From Absidia repens (taxonomy: Eukaryota > Mucoromycota > Mucoromycetes > Mucorales > Cunninghamellaceae): a DNA stretch of 64,000 nucleotides. This document shows, piece by piece, positions 1 to 11,240 of the stretch (positions within the stretch are counted from its first letter, which is position 1; each line of letters opens with the position of its first letter). The notes under the pieces are model-generated. The model searched no databases, was not told where the DNA came from, and was given only the letters and a program-made list of their open reading frames with translations. Made by a program: the position numbers and the translations under genes. Location: positions 186,001-250,000 of the forward strand of contig MCGE01000028.1 of NCBI GenBank assembly GCA_002105175.1, written 5' to 3'.

Positions 1-529
1 ATATGCGCGTATTTTTTGACAAAAGTTTAGATACCAAATAAGCTTTTTTTTCATATGACAGCTGTCTTTTTAAAATTATTTGTTGGGTTATGGTGACTGG
101 CGGGCGTGATGGACATGGGGACGGATAACAATACAGAATGTTTTTTTAAAGTTTACATATTTTAGTCCAATCAGAGGACGTCTAAAATAACACCCCGCTT
201 TTATATAATCTCTGATTTTTTGGATTTTGGATTAATATCTCTCTTCTCTCTAACTTCTACACTTTTTTTACCAACCCTTTCTTTATTTAGGCGCGCATCT
301 ATTCTAGAACGCTCCTAATTTTTGATCGATTAAAAAAACGGTAAGTACTTTGAAAGTGTATGTATTGTCACATACTTCGACTAAACTTTTTTTTTTTTAT
401 ACAGTTTGCAAACTTACTTTCATCAGATCACAACCCATACAGAGGATCTAAACGGTGCAGTGATCGACCCAAAAAAGAATTCTAATCTCTTTATCAAACA
501 ACAACCTCAAGTAAAAACTATTATATACA
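1..529 (+). promoter_or_regulatory. INO1 upstream region and 5' leader
   Basis: This is the region upstream of the inositol synthase start codon. Visible elements are two adjacent E-box-type hexamers (CATATG at 52-57 and CAGCTG at 59-64), a CCAAT box at about 167-171 and a TATA-like tract (TTATATAA) at about 200-208. In yeasts INO1 is controlled by bHLH factors binding CANNTG-type UAS-INO sites, so the E-boxes are plausible operators, but the full yeast consensus is not present and this is inference. A probable leader intron is listed separately. Confidence 0.55.
341..404 (+). other. Probable intron in the INO1 5' untranslated leader
   Basis: A strong donor (GTAAGT at 341) is followed by a CTAAAC branch-like motif near 381, a T-rich tract and an acceptor (TACAG ending at 404), about 125 bases upstream of the start codon. 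The spacing and signals match the coding introns of this window. No coding sequence is affected. Only a transcript would prove it. Confidence 0.6.
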
Positions 530-2296
530 ATGGCTCCTCCTCACGCTACCGATTTCTCTGCTCCTTTGGATTCTTCTGCTCCTGCGGCTCCTCTGTTCAA
601 GGTTAACTCCCCCAATGTTGAATACACTGACTCTCACATCTTGTCCAAGTACACCTACTCTAACACTGTGGTTAACAAACAAGCTGATGGCTCCATGATT
701 GTTGAACCTGTTGAACAACAATATCAATTCAAGACTGAACGCACCGTCCCTCGTGTTGGGTAAGAACAAAGCAATATGATACATGAATGCAGTTTTTGAA
801 ACTTGAACTGACATGGGTTTTTTTCAATATTTCTTAGTTTGATGATGGTTGGCCTTGGTGGTAACAATGGTACAACTTTGACTGCTTCCATTTATGCCAA
901 CAAGAACAATTTGAACTGGCGTACCAAGTCCGGTGTTCATCAACCTAACTACTGGGGTTCCGTAACTCAAGCTTCTACTGTCCGACTTGGTGTGGATAGC
1001 AAGGGTAATGATGTCTACGTGCCTTTATCTGAAATGATGCCCATGGTTAACCCCTCTGATTTGGTTATTGGCGGTTGGGATATCTCCAGCAAGAACATGG
1101 CTGAAAGTATGGAACGTGCTCAAGTTTTGGAATACGATCTTCAACGTCAAGTCCGCGATGAAATGGCCAAAATTACTCCTTTGCCCTCTATCTACTATCC
1201 TGACTTTATTGCTGCCAATCAATTCGACCGTGCTGACAATTTGATTCCCGGTACTGATAAGCGTGCTCATGTTGAACATATTCGTAAGGATATTCGTGAC
1301 TTCAAGGCTGCCAATGGTTTGGACAAGGTCGTGGTGGTATGGACTGCCAACACTGAACGCTATGCTGAATTGATTGACGGCGTGAACGACACTGCTGATA
1401 ACTTTTTGGCTTCCGTGGCTTCCTCTCATGACGAAGTGGCTCCCTCTTCCATCTTTGCTTTGGCTTGTATTGAAGAAGGTGTTCCTTTCATCAATGGCTC
1501 CCCTCAAAACACTTTTGTGCCAGGCCTTATCGAATTGGCTGAACGTGAACGTGCTTTTATTGGTGGCGATGACTTCAAATCTGGTCAAACCAAGTTCAAG
1601 TCTGCCATTGTGGATTTCTTGGTCAATGCTGGTATCAAGCCTGTCGCTATTACTTCTTACAACCACTTGGGAAACAATGACGGAAAGAATTTGTCTTCTC
1701 ATAAGCAATTCCGATCCAAGGAAATCTCAAAGTCTACTGTGGTGGATGATATGGTCGCTGCCAACGATATCTTGTACAAACCTGGTGAACATCCTGATCA
1801 CACCGTGGTTATCAAGTACGTCCCCTCTGTTGGTGACTCCAAGCGTGCTTTGGATGAATACGAATGCGATATCTTCATGGGTGGTCGTCAATCTATCTCT
1901 GTCTACAATGTGTGCGAAGACTCTTTCTTGGCGTCGCCTTTGATCATTGACTTGGTCGTGATGGCTGAATTGATGACTCGTATTCAATACAAGACTGCTG
2001 ATATGGCCAAGTTCAGTAACTTCCATAGTGTTTTGTCTCTCCTTAGTTGTAAGTATCATGTTGTGTAGAGAAATGGCGGATATGGGATCTATGAATACTA
2101 GGGACTGAAGACTAACGGTTTGTAATTGTTTTTTATGTATAAAATAGACATGCTCAAGGCCCCCATGGTCTCTCGTGGTACTCCTGTTGTCAATGCCTTG
2201 GGCAGACAACGCTCCGCTATTGAAAACATTTTCAGAGCATGTGTTGGTTTGGCTCCTAACAATGAAATGGGTTTGGAACACAAGATCTGGCAATAA
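530..2296 (+). CDS. INO1: Inositol-3-phosphate synthase
   Basis: Converts glucose-6-phosphate to myo-inositol-3-phosphate in an NAD-dependent reaction, the first step of de novo inositol and phosphatidylinositol synthesis in the cytosol. Three exons keep phase: 530-759, 838-2048 and 2148-2296, giving 529 residues, close to the usual fungal length of about 530. The family's NAD-binding glycine motif ([10 protein letters not shown]) lies immediately after the first intron. Other conserved stretches are the [11 protein letters not shown] and [15 protein letters not shown] segments and a C-terminus with [20 protein letters not shown]. The start at 530 is the first ATG after the probable leader intron and gives a normal N-terminus. 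An AATAAA signal lies near 2393. Codon use is strongly biased towards C-ending and GGT/GCT codons compared with neighbours, suggesting high expression. Confidence 0.98.
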
Positions 2297-2802
2297 TAGA
2301 TGTGCTCCTCTTTGGAAATGGTTAGAATTAGTTGCTTATCATTAGTACTATTAGTTTTATCATATCTCTTATCTTTCCCCTACGTTTTCATCAATAAAAA
2401 AAAATGTCTGATTCTTTAGTGATCACGCATTATTTTGTCTATTATTTACTTTTTGGAAAATATGTGATGTACTGATGAATGAATGTACAATGTGGTTTGA
2501 GTATGCGCTAACCTGCATCGATGAATGTTTGTGTGTAGTATATAGCACCTATATTTTTGTATTCTGAAATTTGACCTGCAGAATGTGAAATATATATATT
2601 TCGTCAAATATGTACCGGTCAAAGCTGAGTACTATTTAAAATGCATAGTATTGTAAACAAAGCAAAATTGGTTTTTATTTCAAGATGATCAAAAACAATA
2701 ACATTTCACAACTAAGCTAGAATAAATGAAGATAAAAACTAAACTAATAGCTAATAGCTAATAACTAAAAGATCTCGTCGCCTACCGAAAGTTCAACTTG
2801 TT
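2297..2802. other. Convergent 3' intergenic region, INO1 / GET4
   Basis: The two genes end facing each other. The stretch is AT-rich, carries the INO1 polyadenylation signal near 2393 and A/T-rich 3' untranslated sequence for the minus-strand gene. No open reading frame, RNA gene or repeat was recognised. Confidence 0.6.
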
Positions 2803-4162
2803 TCAATCCAATCCCAATGCCGGTGACCCCGACAGTTGACGAGGAGCATTTCCAGATGGAGATCCACCACCACTAAACAGGCTGTTCATCAAATCTTGCA
2901 TAATATTGCCTTGCTTTTTTGGTTTTTGGATGTTGAAGAAAGCGGCACCGATATCGTCAATCAATTCATCGAAACCTTTTTGATGTAGATACATGGGTCC
3001 GTATGTTGATTTTAGTTGATTGAATAATGCTGCACCATCACGTTGCACCGTCAAGAGCATCAGTTGGGAAAAATTCAACCAGGAATCATCGTAGATGGAT
3101 ACTTGGACGGTGTTGCCAGCAGGAGAATATTGAAAAGACGCTTCAGACTGAGCAGACAGATTGGCGACTTTTAAGAAGCTGTTGAAGGTCAAGGTGGCAT
3201 GTCGAATACTTTTCATAGCAAGCTGTCTAAAAATTAAGGCAGAAGATCAGTCATCACAAGTGCAGCAACAGCCTGACATCGCATCTATGTTCAGATCCCA
3301 TCCTCATTTTGTTTATCACTTACTGAAGTACGACACGAGCGAGATATATTCCATTTCCATTGTTAGAATCTTGCTGAGCCCATGAATATGACAGCTCTCC
3401 TAATAGAGTGGCGCTGTCATCAGTTCCCACCAACAAGTGTTCTTCCGCCAAAGAAAATTGACCCTCTATTCGATAAACAAGTCAAGTTAATTCAATATCG
3501 AATGTGAAGGGGAAATAATTTACCTTGATAAAACATTGCACCAACATAATTGTGAAGTTCAGGGTCGCCTTCCGAGTAGTCGCCATATTTTTGTGTCCAA
3601 CTAATTGGGCACACAGTGTAAAATGAAAAGCAGTTTAATAATCGTAGTTTTTTTTTTTGCAATATGACAAGTTCGTACCTAAAAGTTTTTGAGAGGAAGC
3701 TTCGACGGCCCACTTCAGTCGAAGGATAGAGGTCTAGAATATCAATGACGCGATCTAAAAGCAAAAAGATAAGCACAAAAGAAAATGAAGCGCAAATTGG
3801 TTGTCTTTCCTTACCCAAAGCTTTCTCGTCGACCGGTAAGCTAGCCAAAATATAGGTATCCATCATATAGTTCGCCAAGTCTGAGCCAGAGCCACTTTGT
3901 TTATGTTCCATAAGAGATACTGCGCCATCATGAAGTAGTTTGATAGAATTGCTATACTTTTCCTGTTTGTTGTATCTGAAGAATGGAGATGGGGAAAAAA
4001 CCCAATTTGTTCATTTGTGTTTTATTGACTACTGGTTTTTTTTATTTGCTGCACATACCTTCTTGCCACTGTTCGATACATTTGATGTGCCTCATAATAC
4101 TTCTTGTCATTGACAGAGTTCTTCAATTTTTCAAGTGTCTTGCCGGTTCCTTTTTGTGCCAT
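2803..4162 (-). CDS. GET4: Get4/TRC35-family protein, tail-anchored protein targeting
   Basis: Get4 pairs with Get5 in the cytosol and hands newly made tail-anchored membrane proteins to the Get3 ATPase for insertion into the ER. Six exons join in phase on the minus strand: 4162-4059, 3975-3815, 3754-3679, 3600-3524, 3465-3324 and 3226-2803, giving 327 residues, the usual family size. Family-typical segments are the N-terminal helical repeats (KKYYEAHQMYRTVARRY, a LHDGA segment), GSDLANYMM, the GDPELHNYVGAMFYQEGQFS segment and SYSWAQQD. The C-terminal exon holds the FFNIQKPKKQG segment followed by a Gly/Pro/Ser-rich tail. The start is the only in-frame ATG ahead of the conserved repeats. All introns are GT-AG. 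Confidence 0.93.
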
Positions 4163-5109
4163 GGTTGTATAAGATGATTGAAAGAGAAGACCCAGAAATC
4201 ATTACATATCATTTCCAAAAAAAAAAAAAAAATCACGAGATTTTAAAATACCGCAAAGACTGCCCAAGCGTAATTTTAATCGAATATCGAAATCAGAGTT
4301 GAGGCATAATGAGAGACCAATTTCTAACACCCAGAAATGATCATTAGGGTTACAACAATCACTTATCAATGCTATCAAGTATTCAAAACAACCCAATAAA
4401 ATACAAAGTATCTTATTACAGTATACAGTAGTGCAACAGTAGTATTGTCAACACAAAATGAAATCCTACCCAAATATCTCGCTGAAGTTTGATTTTTTAT
4501 ATATTATGCATACTCTCTTTAATTTTCAATTCTATAAACCGCCGAGACTTAGCCCATCTTGACTATTATTCTCATTACTCACAAGTCTTTGTGGGAGGGA
4601 AGGGGTTAAAAACACAACAACAACTATCTCTCGGCTCTGCATATTTTACCCGTCCATTATGTAGGACTACCAGAACTTCCATAGCTTATTTTAATATAAC
4701 CTCATTGTCTTCCCTGGATCACCTAATAGAATGACCATGGCGCAAAGAGTTTATAAACTACATATACCGACATCAACCTTAAAAGTCTAAAGCTTTTTTT
4801 ATGCGGATTAAAATAATATGAGTGATGGTAAACATGAATCCATAATTTTCTTTTTTCAACTTTTATAATAAAAAGAGCCTGACATACAGTTGGGAACCCA
4901 TAACAGCGTTATCAACGGGAAACGAAATTGCATCGTTATTCTCATGTGTATATCTATGGTGTATATATATATATATATATATATGTATCAATACAGCGAC
5001 TTTCTTGAGCCCACTTTTGTGCTTTTATAATCTGGATCAAAGGAATTGGTCAGAACCACAGTTTTATTTTTTGTTTATTGGAACTACAGTTCAGCGGAAG
5101 GCCACCAAA

Positions 5110-6085
5110 AATGGTTTTTAAATCCCGTCCACGTGAATATTTATTTACGCTGTCACTTTTTCCTTCTTTTTTTCTCCCGCTGACCCTAGCCTCCACACCA
5201 CCATTTGGATCCTCTGCTCTTGTACTCTTTAAGCAATATGGCGTTTCCATTGGCAAAAGGTCATTCATGATGTACCCTTCCACACTCCTCGCATCATCGC
5301 TCTAATATCTCATTTGTTTGCACGTCTCCGACCTCCCCCTCGCACCTTCAATATTCCGCCCCCTGAACTTTTCCTTTAGTTTTACCTACCATCATCATGT
5401 CATTCTTTTGTCCTCTAGGATTAAATTTTACTTATATTCTCTCGGATTCGTCTCTCTACGATGCGTTTCTAACCCCGCAACCATAAAAATAAAAAATTAT
5501 GTTTGCCCTAAAAAAAAATCCTTCTTTTTTTCTCCACAGTTGTGGTCATTATGGGATTATGTTCGACTGAAAATAGTGTCAGGACTAGTTTAGAAGTGGT
5601 TTCGGAACAGCGATTATAAGATGCATGGGGAAACCCTTTCATTGTGGATCTAGGATTTTGGACCACCATTGAATGCCTTTTTGGAGCCTCCATTAGCATA
5701 GTTTAGTTGTTAGTCTGCCTATAGTTTTGTATCTATATCTGAATAAAATATGTTTCATGTTACTTACTTCAATGAAATATGTCCCTTCAGTCTTAGTGTT
5801 GACAGCTTCTATGTTCCAGTCTATCTCTTTCGTATTTCTCATGCCATGTACTGTACTGTATCATAATGTTAGAACCCATTTTACATAAAATGTTCCCTTT
5901 AGATTAATATGGACTTCCTATTAAAATAATACTTCGGGTTTATTTATACTTCGTCCAATAGATTTTTCCATTAAATACCATGCTACTATGCATCTCTCGT
6001 CTTCAGTTTTAGTATCTACCGATTTTCTTCAATAAAGGTGTCTTTTTATTAACCATTCTTTGACCCATCGTATCACACTATTGAA
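5110..6085 (+). repeat. Interspersed repeat, copy A (subfamily 1)
   Basis: Begins with the family's left motif (TTTAAATCCCGTCCACGTGAA near 5116). It continues through a T/C-rich tract, the core AGTGTCAGGACTAGTTTAGA at about 5576, a GCATGGGGAAACCCTTTCATT block and a GAATAAAATATG motif near 5739. It ends with a right-hand tail that includes AGTTTTAGTATCTACC near 6006 and TTCAATAAAG. The same ordered blocks recur in copies B, C and G on the plus strand and, inverted, in D, E and F. No coding capacity and no clear terminal repeats were seen. Borders are approximate. Confidence 0.8.
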
Positions 6086-7854
6086 AGTATTTTTTTTTCT
6101 CATCCACATCCACATCCACACACGTACTGTATACACCCAAAACAAAACAAAGAGAGTCAGAGGCATTGTATATCTTCAAAAGGATTTGTTTTATTGAGAC
6201 AAATGTAATAAATGGATAATGATGTCAAATAAAAGCCATTGGGTTGTTTTTTCTTGTATCAAATAATTGATTGAATAAATGTTTTCTATGTCTAAAGGGT
6301 ATAGTGTATTGTATGATGACAAATAGAATAATGTTTGAGTAGTTTCTAGACTTGATTCAGATAGCATCTTGAGATGAAGGACACATTCATATGTACTTGA
6401 TTTGAGATGAGTCAGGAGAAGTCGATTTGATTCAGATGGTGACTTGAAACGCGGGCCATATAGAGATAGAACTTGACCAGCATCTACCACCAAGGAGATA
6501 CAGTAAATTTTGATTGGCTCCCAACACTACAAGAGGAAGAAGATTGTTCAGTATTCATTCTTAAAAAAAGAGCGTTTTTCTTTTTCTTCTTACCTTGCTT
6601 CCATTCAGAGTAAAAAAAAAAAAGATCCAATAACAAATGGCAGACAAAAAAGGCAATTGACTACACCAACAGCGTTCAATTTAGTCTTTTGAGAGATCAG
6701 CACAGTAATCTTACTACGTAGGCATCATGGGTCACCCGTATAGAGATCACCACGAGACTAAGGCCCTTTATGGTTTTGATAGCTCCGATGACCAAAGGAG
6801 ACGAATTCAAACGAACCCCCCACCCGAACAAAAACGGTTTCCAATTTGCATGCCGCTAGACAAGTTAACAGCACACAAAGAACCAGAGAAAGCCAAGAAA
6901 AGCAAACCCTAAAGACTTGCCCCCATTTGACCAACTCCGTCATGGTCCTGTCAATGCCAATTCTTGTCTACCAAGTGCTGTTCGGTGTCCACCGTGATAA
7001 AAAGATGATCTTATACCGTAAAATAAAGAAGAAGGTTGATATTGAAGCTAAAACATGCTGTATAGATTTTTTTTTAAAAGAACTGACCTTGGTATTTCGC
7101 AAACTGGCAACAATACTATATACTTTTGTTTGATTTGTCTTGAGAAAGGATGATAAAAAAAATGACAAAAGTGAAAAAAAACCTGGGGATTTATATGAAG
7201 TAATTCCAAAACCTACGCAAACCTTAATGCCAAGCACATTTCTATCGCCATAAGAGCATGTGTCCCAAAAAAGAAATGAATTCTTTTCACCCTTGTATTT
7301 AAACCGGTCGTTGCTTGATATTGAAAGATATTGTCACTTTGATAATCCACTTTTTCAATAGCTTTCCAACGACACCAATATCGCCTCATAAGATTGATTA
7401 TTTCTCGGGATATTGAAAATGGGATGGTTTACTATGATATGCTCTTCGAGCAGTATGTGCTTGATGCGACATTTAAGGATTTATTTCAATGCAAACCAAT
7501 GTGCATAGAAAAGCGGAGTTTGGTTTGTCTTTTTTTTTTATCAGGTATTTTCTAGGGCAGGCATATCTCTGCATCAGAACATTATCTTATATATGAACTA
7601 TAATAACTAAATATGTGTACAGATTGTATGGCAGTATCATTGACACCTATTCCAAGGTGTAGCTATCAGGAGAAGGTGAGTTGGGAGCATTTTGATGGAT
7701 AGTCCGGTCCGAGAGGATAAATTGTATCATTCTACCATAACTGCCAAACACACTCTACAAAGTTGACTATGCTTTCTATTGTTATATGTTGTCAAAAAGA
7801 AGACAAACAAAAATGTTATCCCAAAAGGTTTGCCTTTTTTGTATCCCCTTCCAA

Positions 7855-8700
7855 AAGCCGCAAGCTTTTAAATCCCGCCCACGTGAATTTTTATTTTCTC
7901 CTACTTTATTTTTCCTTCTCTCTCTCTCTTTCTGTTATTTTTTTTTTCTTTCACCATTCAACTTTTTGAGATGATGGTGGACTTAGATTAGTGTCAGGAC
8001 TAGTTTAGAAGGGATTTCAGATCAGGGATTACGAAATGCCTGGGGAAACCTTTTCATTTTGGATTCAGGATTTGGAACCCTCATTAATTAGTCAGGTTTT
8101 TGTAGCCTCCATTAGCTTAGTTTGTCCATAGTTTGCATCTACATCTAAATAAAATATGTTTCTTTTTACTTGCTTTAATGAAATATTTTCCATTAGGCTC
8201 TCTCATGTTTCGCACAATAGATTCTCGTTTTACAACTTCATCTCTTTAAATTTAGGCTGGCTATTGTTCCACCTCTATAAAGGATATCCATTTAAAGTCT
8301 TTCTCATGTCTTGTCAATATATTAGATATATTTTTACAATAGTCCCGAAAAATCAGTGCCGATTATTACCTAAATCTAACATTAGTCTCCCTCATGCTTA
8401 CTTCATTAGATCCCTTGAATCCGTAGTTGCAATGACCCCGTTGTCGTTAAAATATGCCACTTTTTTATTTTTTTATTTTTTTATTACCATACATTGACGT
8501 ATCGAATAATAAATAATGTCGCTATTGTTACTGCGTTTTGAGTGCCCCGCTATACACTTGTTATCTAATTCACCGACTATGTCTACTTTCCCACTCCTAA
8601 AGCCCCAGGACCTATTGGCAGACTTAGAATCAGTTACTATGAAAGAATGTCATATTTCTTTCTCAACATATAAATAAATCTAGGTCGTGCTATGTATGTT
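7855..8700 (+). repeat. Interspersed repeat, copy B (subfamily 1)
   Basis: Carries the left motif TTTAAATCCCGCCCACGTGAA near 7867, a pyrimidine tract, AGTGTCAGGACTAGTTTAGA near 7990, the GCCTGGGGAAACCTTTTCATT block and CTAAATAAAATATG near 8145. The tail shares ATAAAGGATATCCATTTAAAG (near 8277) with copy D and TAGGTCGTGCTATGTATG (near 8681) with copy C. It is non-coding and its borders are approximate. Confidence 0.8.
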
Positions 8701-9158
8701 ACCGCCATAAAAAAAAAATTACAACAATTAAGCTACTTTGCGCTATTGCTGAATTGCATCATTAAGTACAAATAAACAGACGTACATCCTGTATTGAATA
8801 ATTCTGGGCGAGACAATATAAAAGCCAAGCGTGATATTCAAATCATTTCATTTCAGTTTTTATTTTAGATAGCATTAAGGAAAATACTAACGCCTTAATC
8901 TCCATATTGTACAGCTGAACCCGGAATCTGGCTCTATGATATTCTCATGACCAACGCCTTTATCATCATATACGTATACCCAATCGGCATATAATATAAG
9001 TTTTCAACAATCAAAAAAATTCAGCAGAGTATCATACCAATAAATACACATGTTTATTTCTATATGATTTATTTCAAAATAAATAATCCCCCCAAAAAAA
9101 AACTTCACCAAATAACCGAATATCCTACAAATAACCATTAATTTACTACGCAACTACA

Positions 9159-10452
9159 CTATTTGAGTCCATATTTCGATTCGATCAAGTTCATAGCGGC
9201 GCTTGTAGCCATGTTTTCCATGAGGCCCTTCTTTTCTTGTTTCTTTCGTCCGTCATGATCATCATCTTCTTCTTCTTGACCACCCCGTTCTTCAAAGACC
9301 TTGACCAACTAAAATAAGTGTAACATGAAAAAGGAAAAACGGCAGTTAGAACTGGAAGATTTATCGCATTTTCATTTTTAATTTTAACTTACTTCAGCAG
9401 CAGCAATGGAGGCAACCACCTTCTTGAGTGTTCCATGATTAACTTCTTCACCCTTTTCTTCTTTTTGTTTTTCCCACACCTTGACGGCTTGATAAGCAAC
9501 AGCGCCAGCAAGTAATTGATGACTGGCTTTGGATTTCTTTTCGTGATAAATCTTCTTGTGTGCATCATCCAATTCCCGTTCTTGTAGAATGTGCTTCTTT
9601 CGGTCACCCCATCCAAACCAATTGCCGAACCAGGCTTGTAACCGTTCGCTTTTGCCATCTTCTTCTTCTTCAGGATCCACAACCTTGGGAGGATCTCCAA
9701 GTTCAACGGTCCATCGTTGGTTGACATTTTCTTCACCTTCCTTGCGTTTGTAAACAATTACGCGAGCACCAGCAGCCATTTCAGATTTGCGGATATCAAC
9801 CACCACATTAGGATCGCTCAAAGTATAGATGTATTGACCATCATAACCAAATCGCTGGTCATGGGCCTAGAATTGTTGACAAAAAAAAAAAAAAAAAAAA
9901 AAAAAAAGAAAAGGATATTCGTCAGTAGGCGGTTACACACATGCACTTAGCATCATCATCGAAACTAAAAACAGAACATTCAAAAAAACTACTTACTTCG
10001 TCAGCTTCCTTCATATGATCCAAATAAAGGCGTTCTTCAGCAGTAAAAATAGCTACAAAAAATATAACAGCAATAATAAAAAGATGAATAGCTTATTCTA
10101 CTTGCATTGTCATCCCATAATATTCTCGCTGATTTCACGACTTACCTTTAAAAGTACCAGCTTTGCCGACATCTAATACAAGCCCGGCTGCTTTGTTTGT
10201 CAAAAAACCTATATACAAACCAAGAAAAAAAAAAAAAAGGAGATGATTTAATGTCCTATATAATGTATAACCAACCTACTGTCTTTATATTTGGCTGACT
10301 AGTCTTACTTACCGTCTTGGTGCATCCAAAGTTGGCTATCACGTTCAGGAGACTTCTCTTTCTTTTCAGAAGTGACAATAATAGAGCCATCCTATAAAAA
10401 TATATTAAGGTAAAGTAAATGTGAGTAATATTACAATAAAAGAAAGCTTATT

Positions 10453-10496
<44 letters not shown>

Positions 10497-10588
10497 TGGC
10501 CGTTTTCGCCATCGAATACATCGAGGACAAGTCCATTGAGTTGACTGATGATGTAAAAGTAGCCAAGGGGAAATTCAATAACAGTCAT
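9159..10588 (-). CDS. Beta-trefoil (ricin-B-like) lectin with C-terminal DUF3759/CipC-like domain
   Basis: Six exons join in phase: 10588-10496, 10391-10313, 10208-10146, 10052-9997, 9866-9393 and 9308-9159, giving 304 residues. Roughly residues 1-150 look like a beta-trefoil carbohydrate-binding fold, with repeated GLVLDV segments and QxW-type motifs (SQLW, NQRW). Residues of about 195-270 resemble the fungal DUF3759 (CipC-like) domain: an AHKKIYHEKKSKASHQLLAG segment followed by an alanine-rich helix. No signal peptide or membrane segment is visible, so a cytosolic lectin or stress-type protein is likely; the ligand is unknown. The first intron contains a 39-base T run directly before its donor on the coding strand's far side, and another intron carries a 27-base A run. 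Function beyond the domains is not claimed. Confidence 0.85.
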
Positions 10589-10630
10589 CTTGTAATAATA
10601 AGACAATAAATAATAAAAATAATAAAACAG

Positions 10631-10661
<31 letters not shown>

Positions 10662-11240
10662 AAAAAAGCTGAGGTAGATAATTTATAAAGACTGTTGTGC
10701 GACCTTTTGCCATCAAGTTCAAAGTTTAATTTTCAAATGCCGCCATTTGCTCCTGTCAAGCACACATAGTTTAACCTTACCTCTTACATGTTGAATGGCA
10801 GGAGTGTTCAATTGGCTATCGAATATATCATGTTATTATGCAGAGTTTCTTTGTTTCAAATTGGCAGCTATACAACTATACTCCTGATAATATCTAGTAT
10901 TGCCGTAGTATTCATCGGTTCAAAATAATGACCAGAGCCAGGAATTACTGCAAACTTTCCATTTTCGGAATGCCTCCGAAATCCGCTGAACTGTACACAA
11001 ACAAAAATGTAAAAATAAATAATGACTTCATAGCTATACAATAGATTGTTGGTTTTTATTTTCTAACTTTCGATAAAACACTAATATACAAAAAAATGAT
11101 GTTGATAATAATAAATGGATATAAATAAAATAGGGGGGCGGGGGATGTCTAAATATAAAGACTAAAGCGTAGTATATAAAATAAAAACAATAATAATTCT
11201 AATGGAGGAAGAAGGTCTCTATACTACATTCTATCTAAAT
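10589..11240. other. Intergenic region between two minus-strand genes
   Basis: Contains the promoter of the lectin-like gene and the 3' end of the acyl-CoA oxidase gene. A (GAAA)n microsatellite lies at about 10632-10660. The rest is AT-rich. No gene was recognised. Confidence 0.6.

Larger units (their letters stand above)
4163..9158. other. Long gene-poor spacer with two interspersed repeats
   Basis: Five kilobases without a convincing gene. It contains two direct-orientation copies of the interspersed repeat family (listed separately at about 5110-6085 and 7855-8700), a (TA)n tract near 4966-4984 and several poly(A)/poly(T) runs. Open frames here are short, have no family signature and do not extend through plausible splice sites. 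The 300-base frame at 6191-6493 (minus) and the 61-codon frame at 6727-6909 (plus) were examined and not accepted as genes. Confidence 0.6.

Noticed and set aside
1025..1708. 227-codon open frame on the minus strand inside INO1 (also 1428-1943 plus and 1727-2293 minus)
   Set aside because: They are shadows of the strongly codon-biased INO1 coding exon; the translations have no family features.
6191..6493. 100-codon minus-strand frame
   Set aside because: AT-rich spacer sequence with no family signature, no supporting splice sites and no codon bias.
6727..6912. 61-codon plus-strand frame with a polar, Lys-rich translation
   Set aside because: No recognisable family, no promoter or polyadenylation context, and a similar-length frame exists on the opposite strand.
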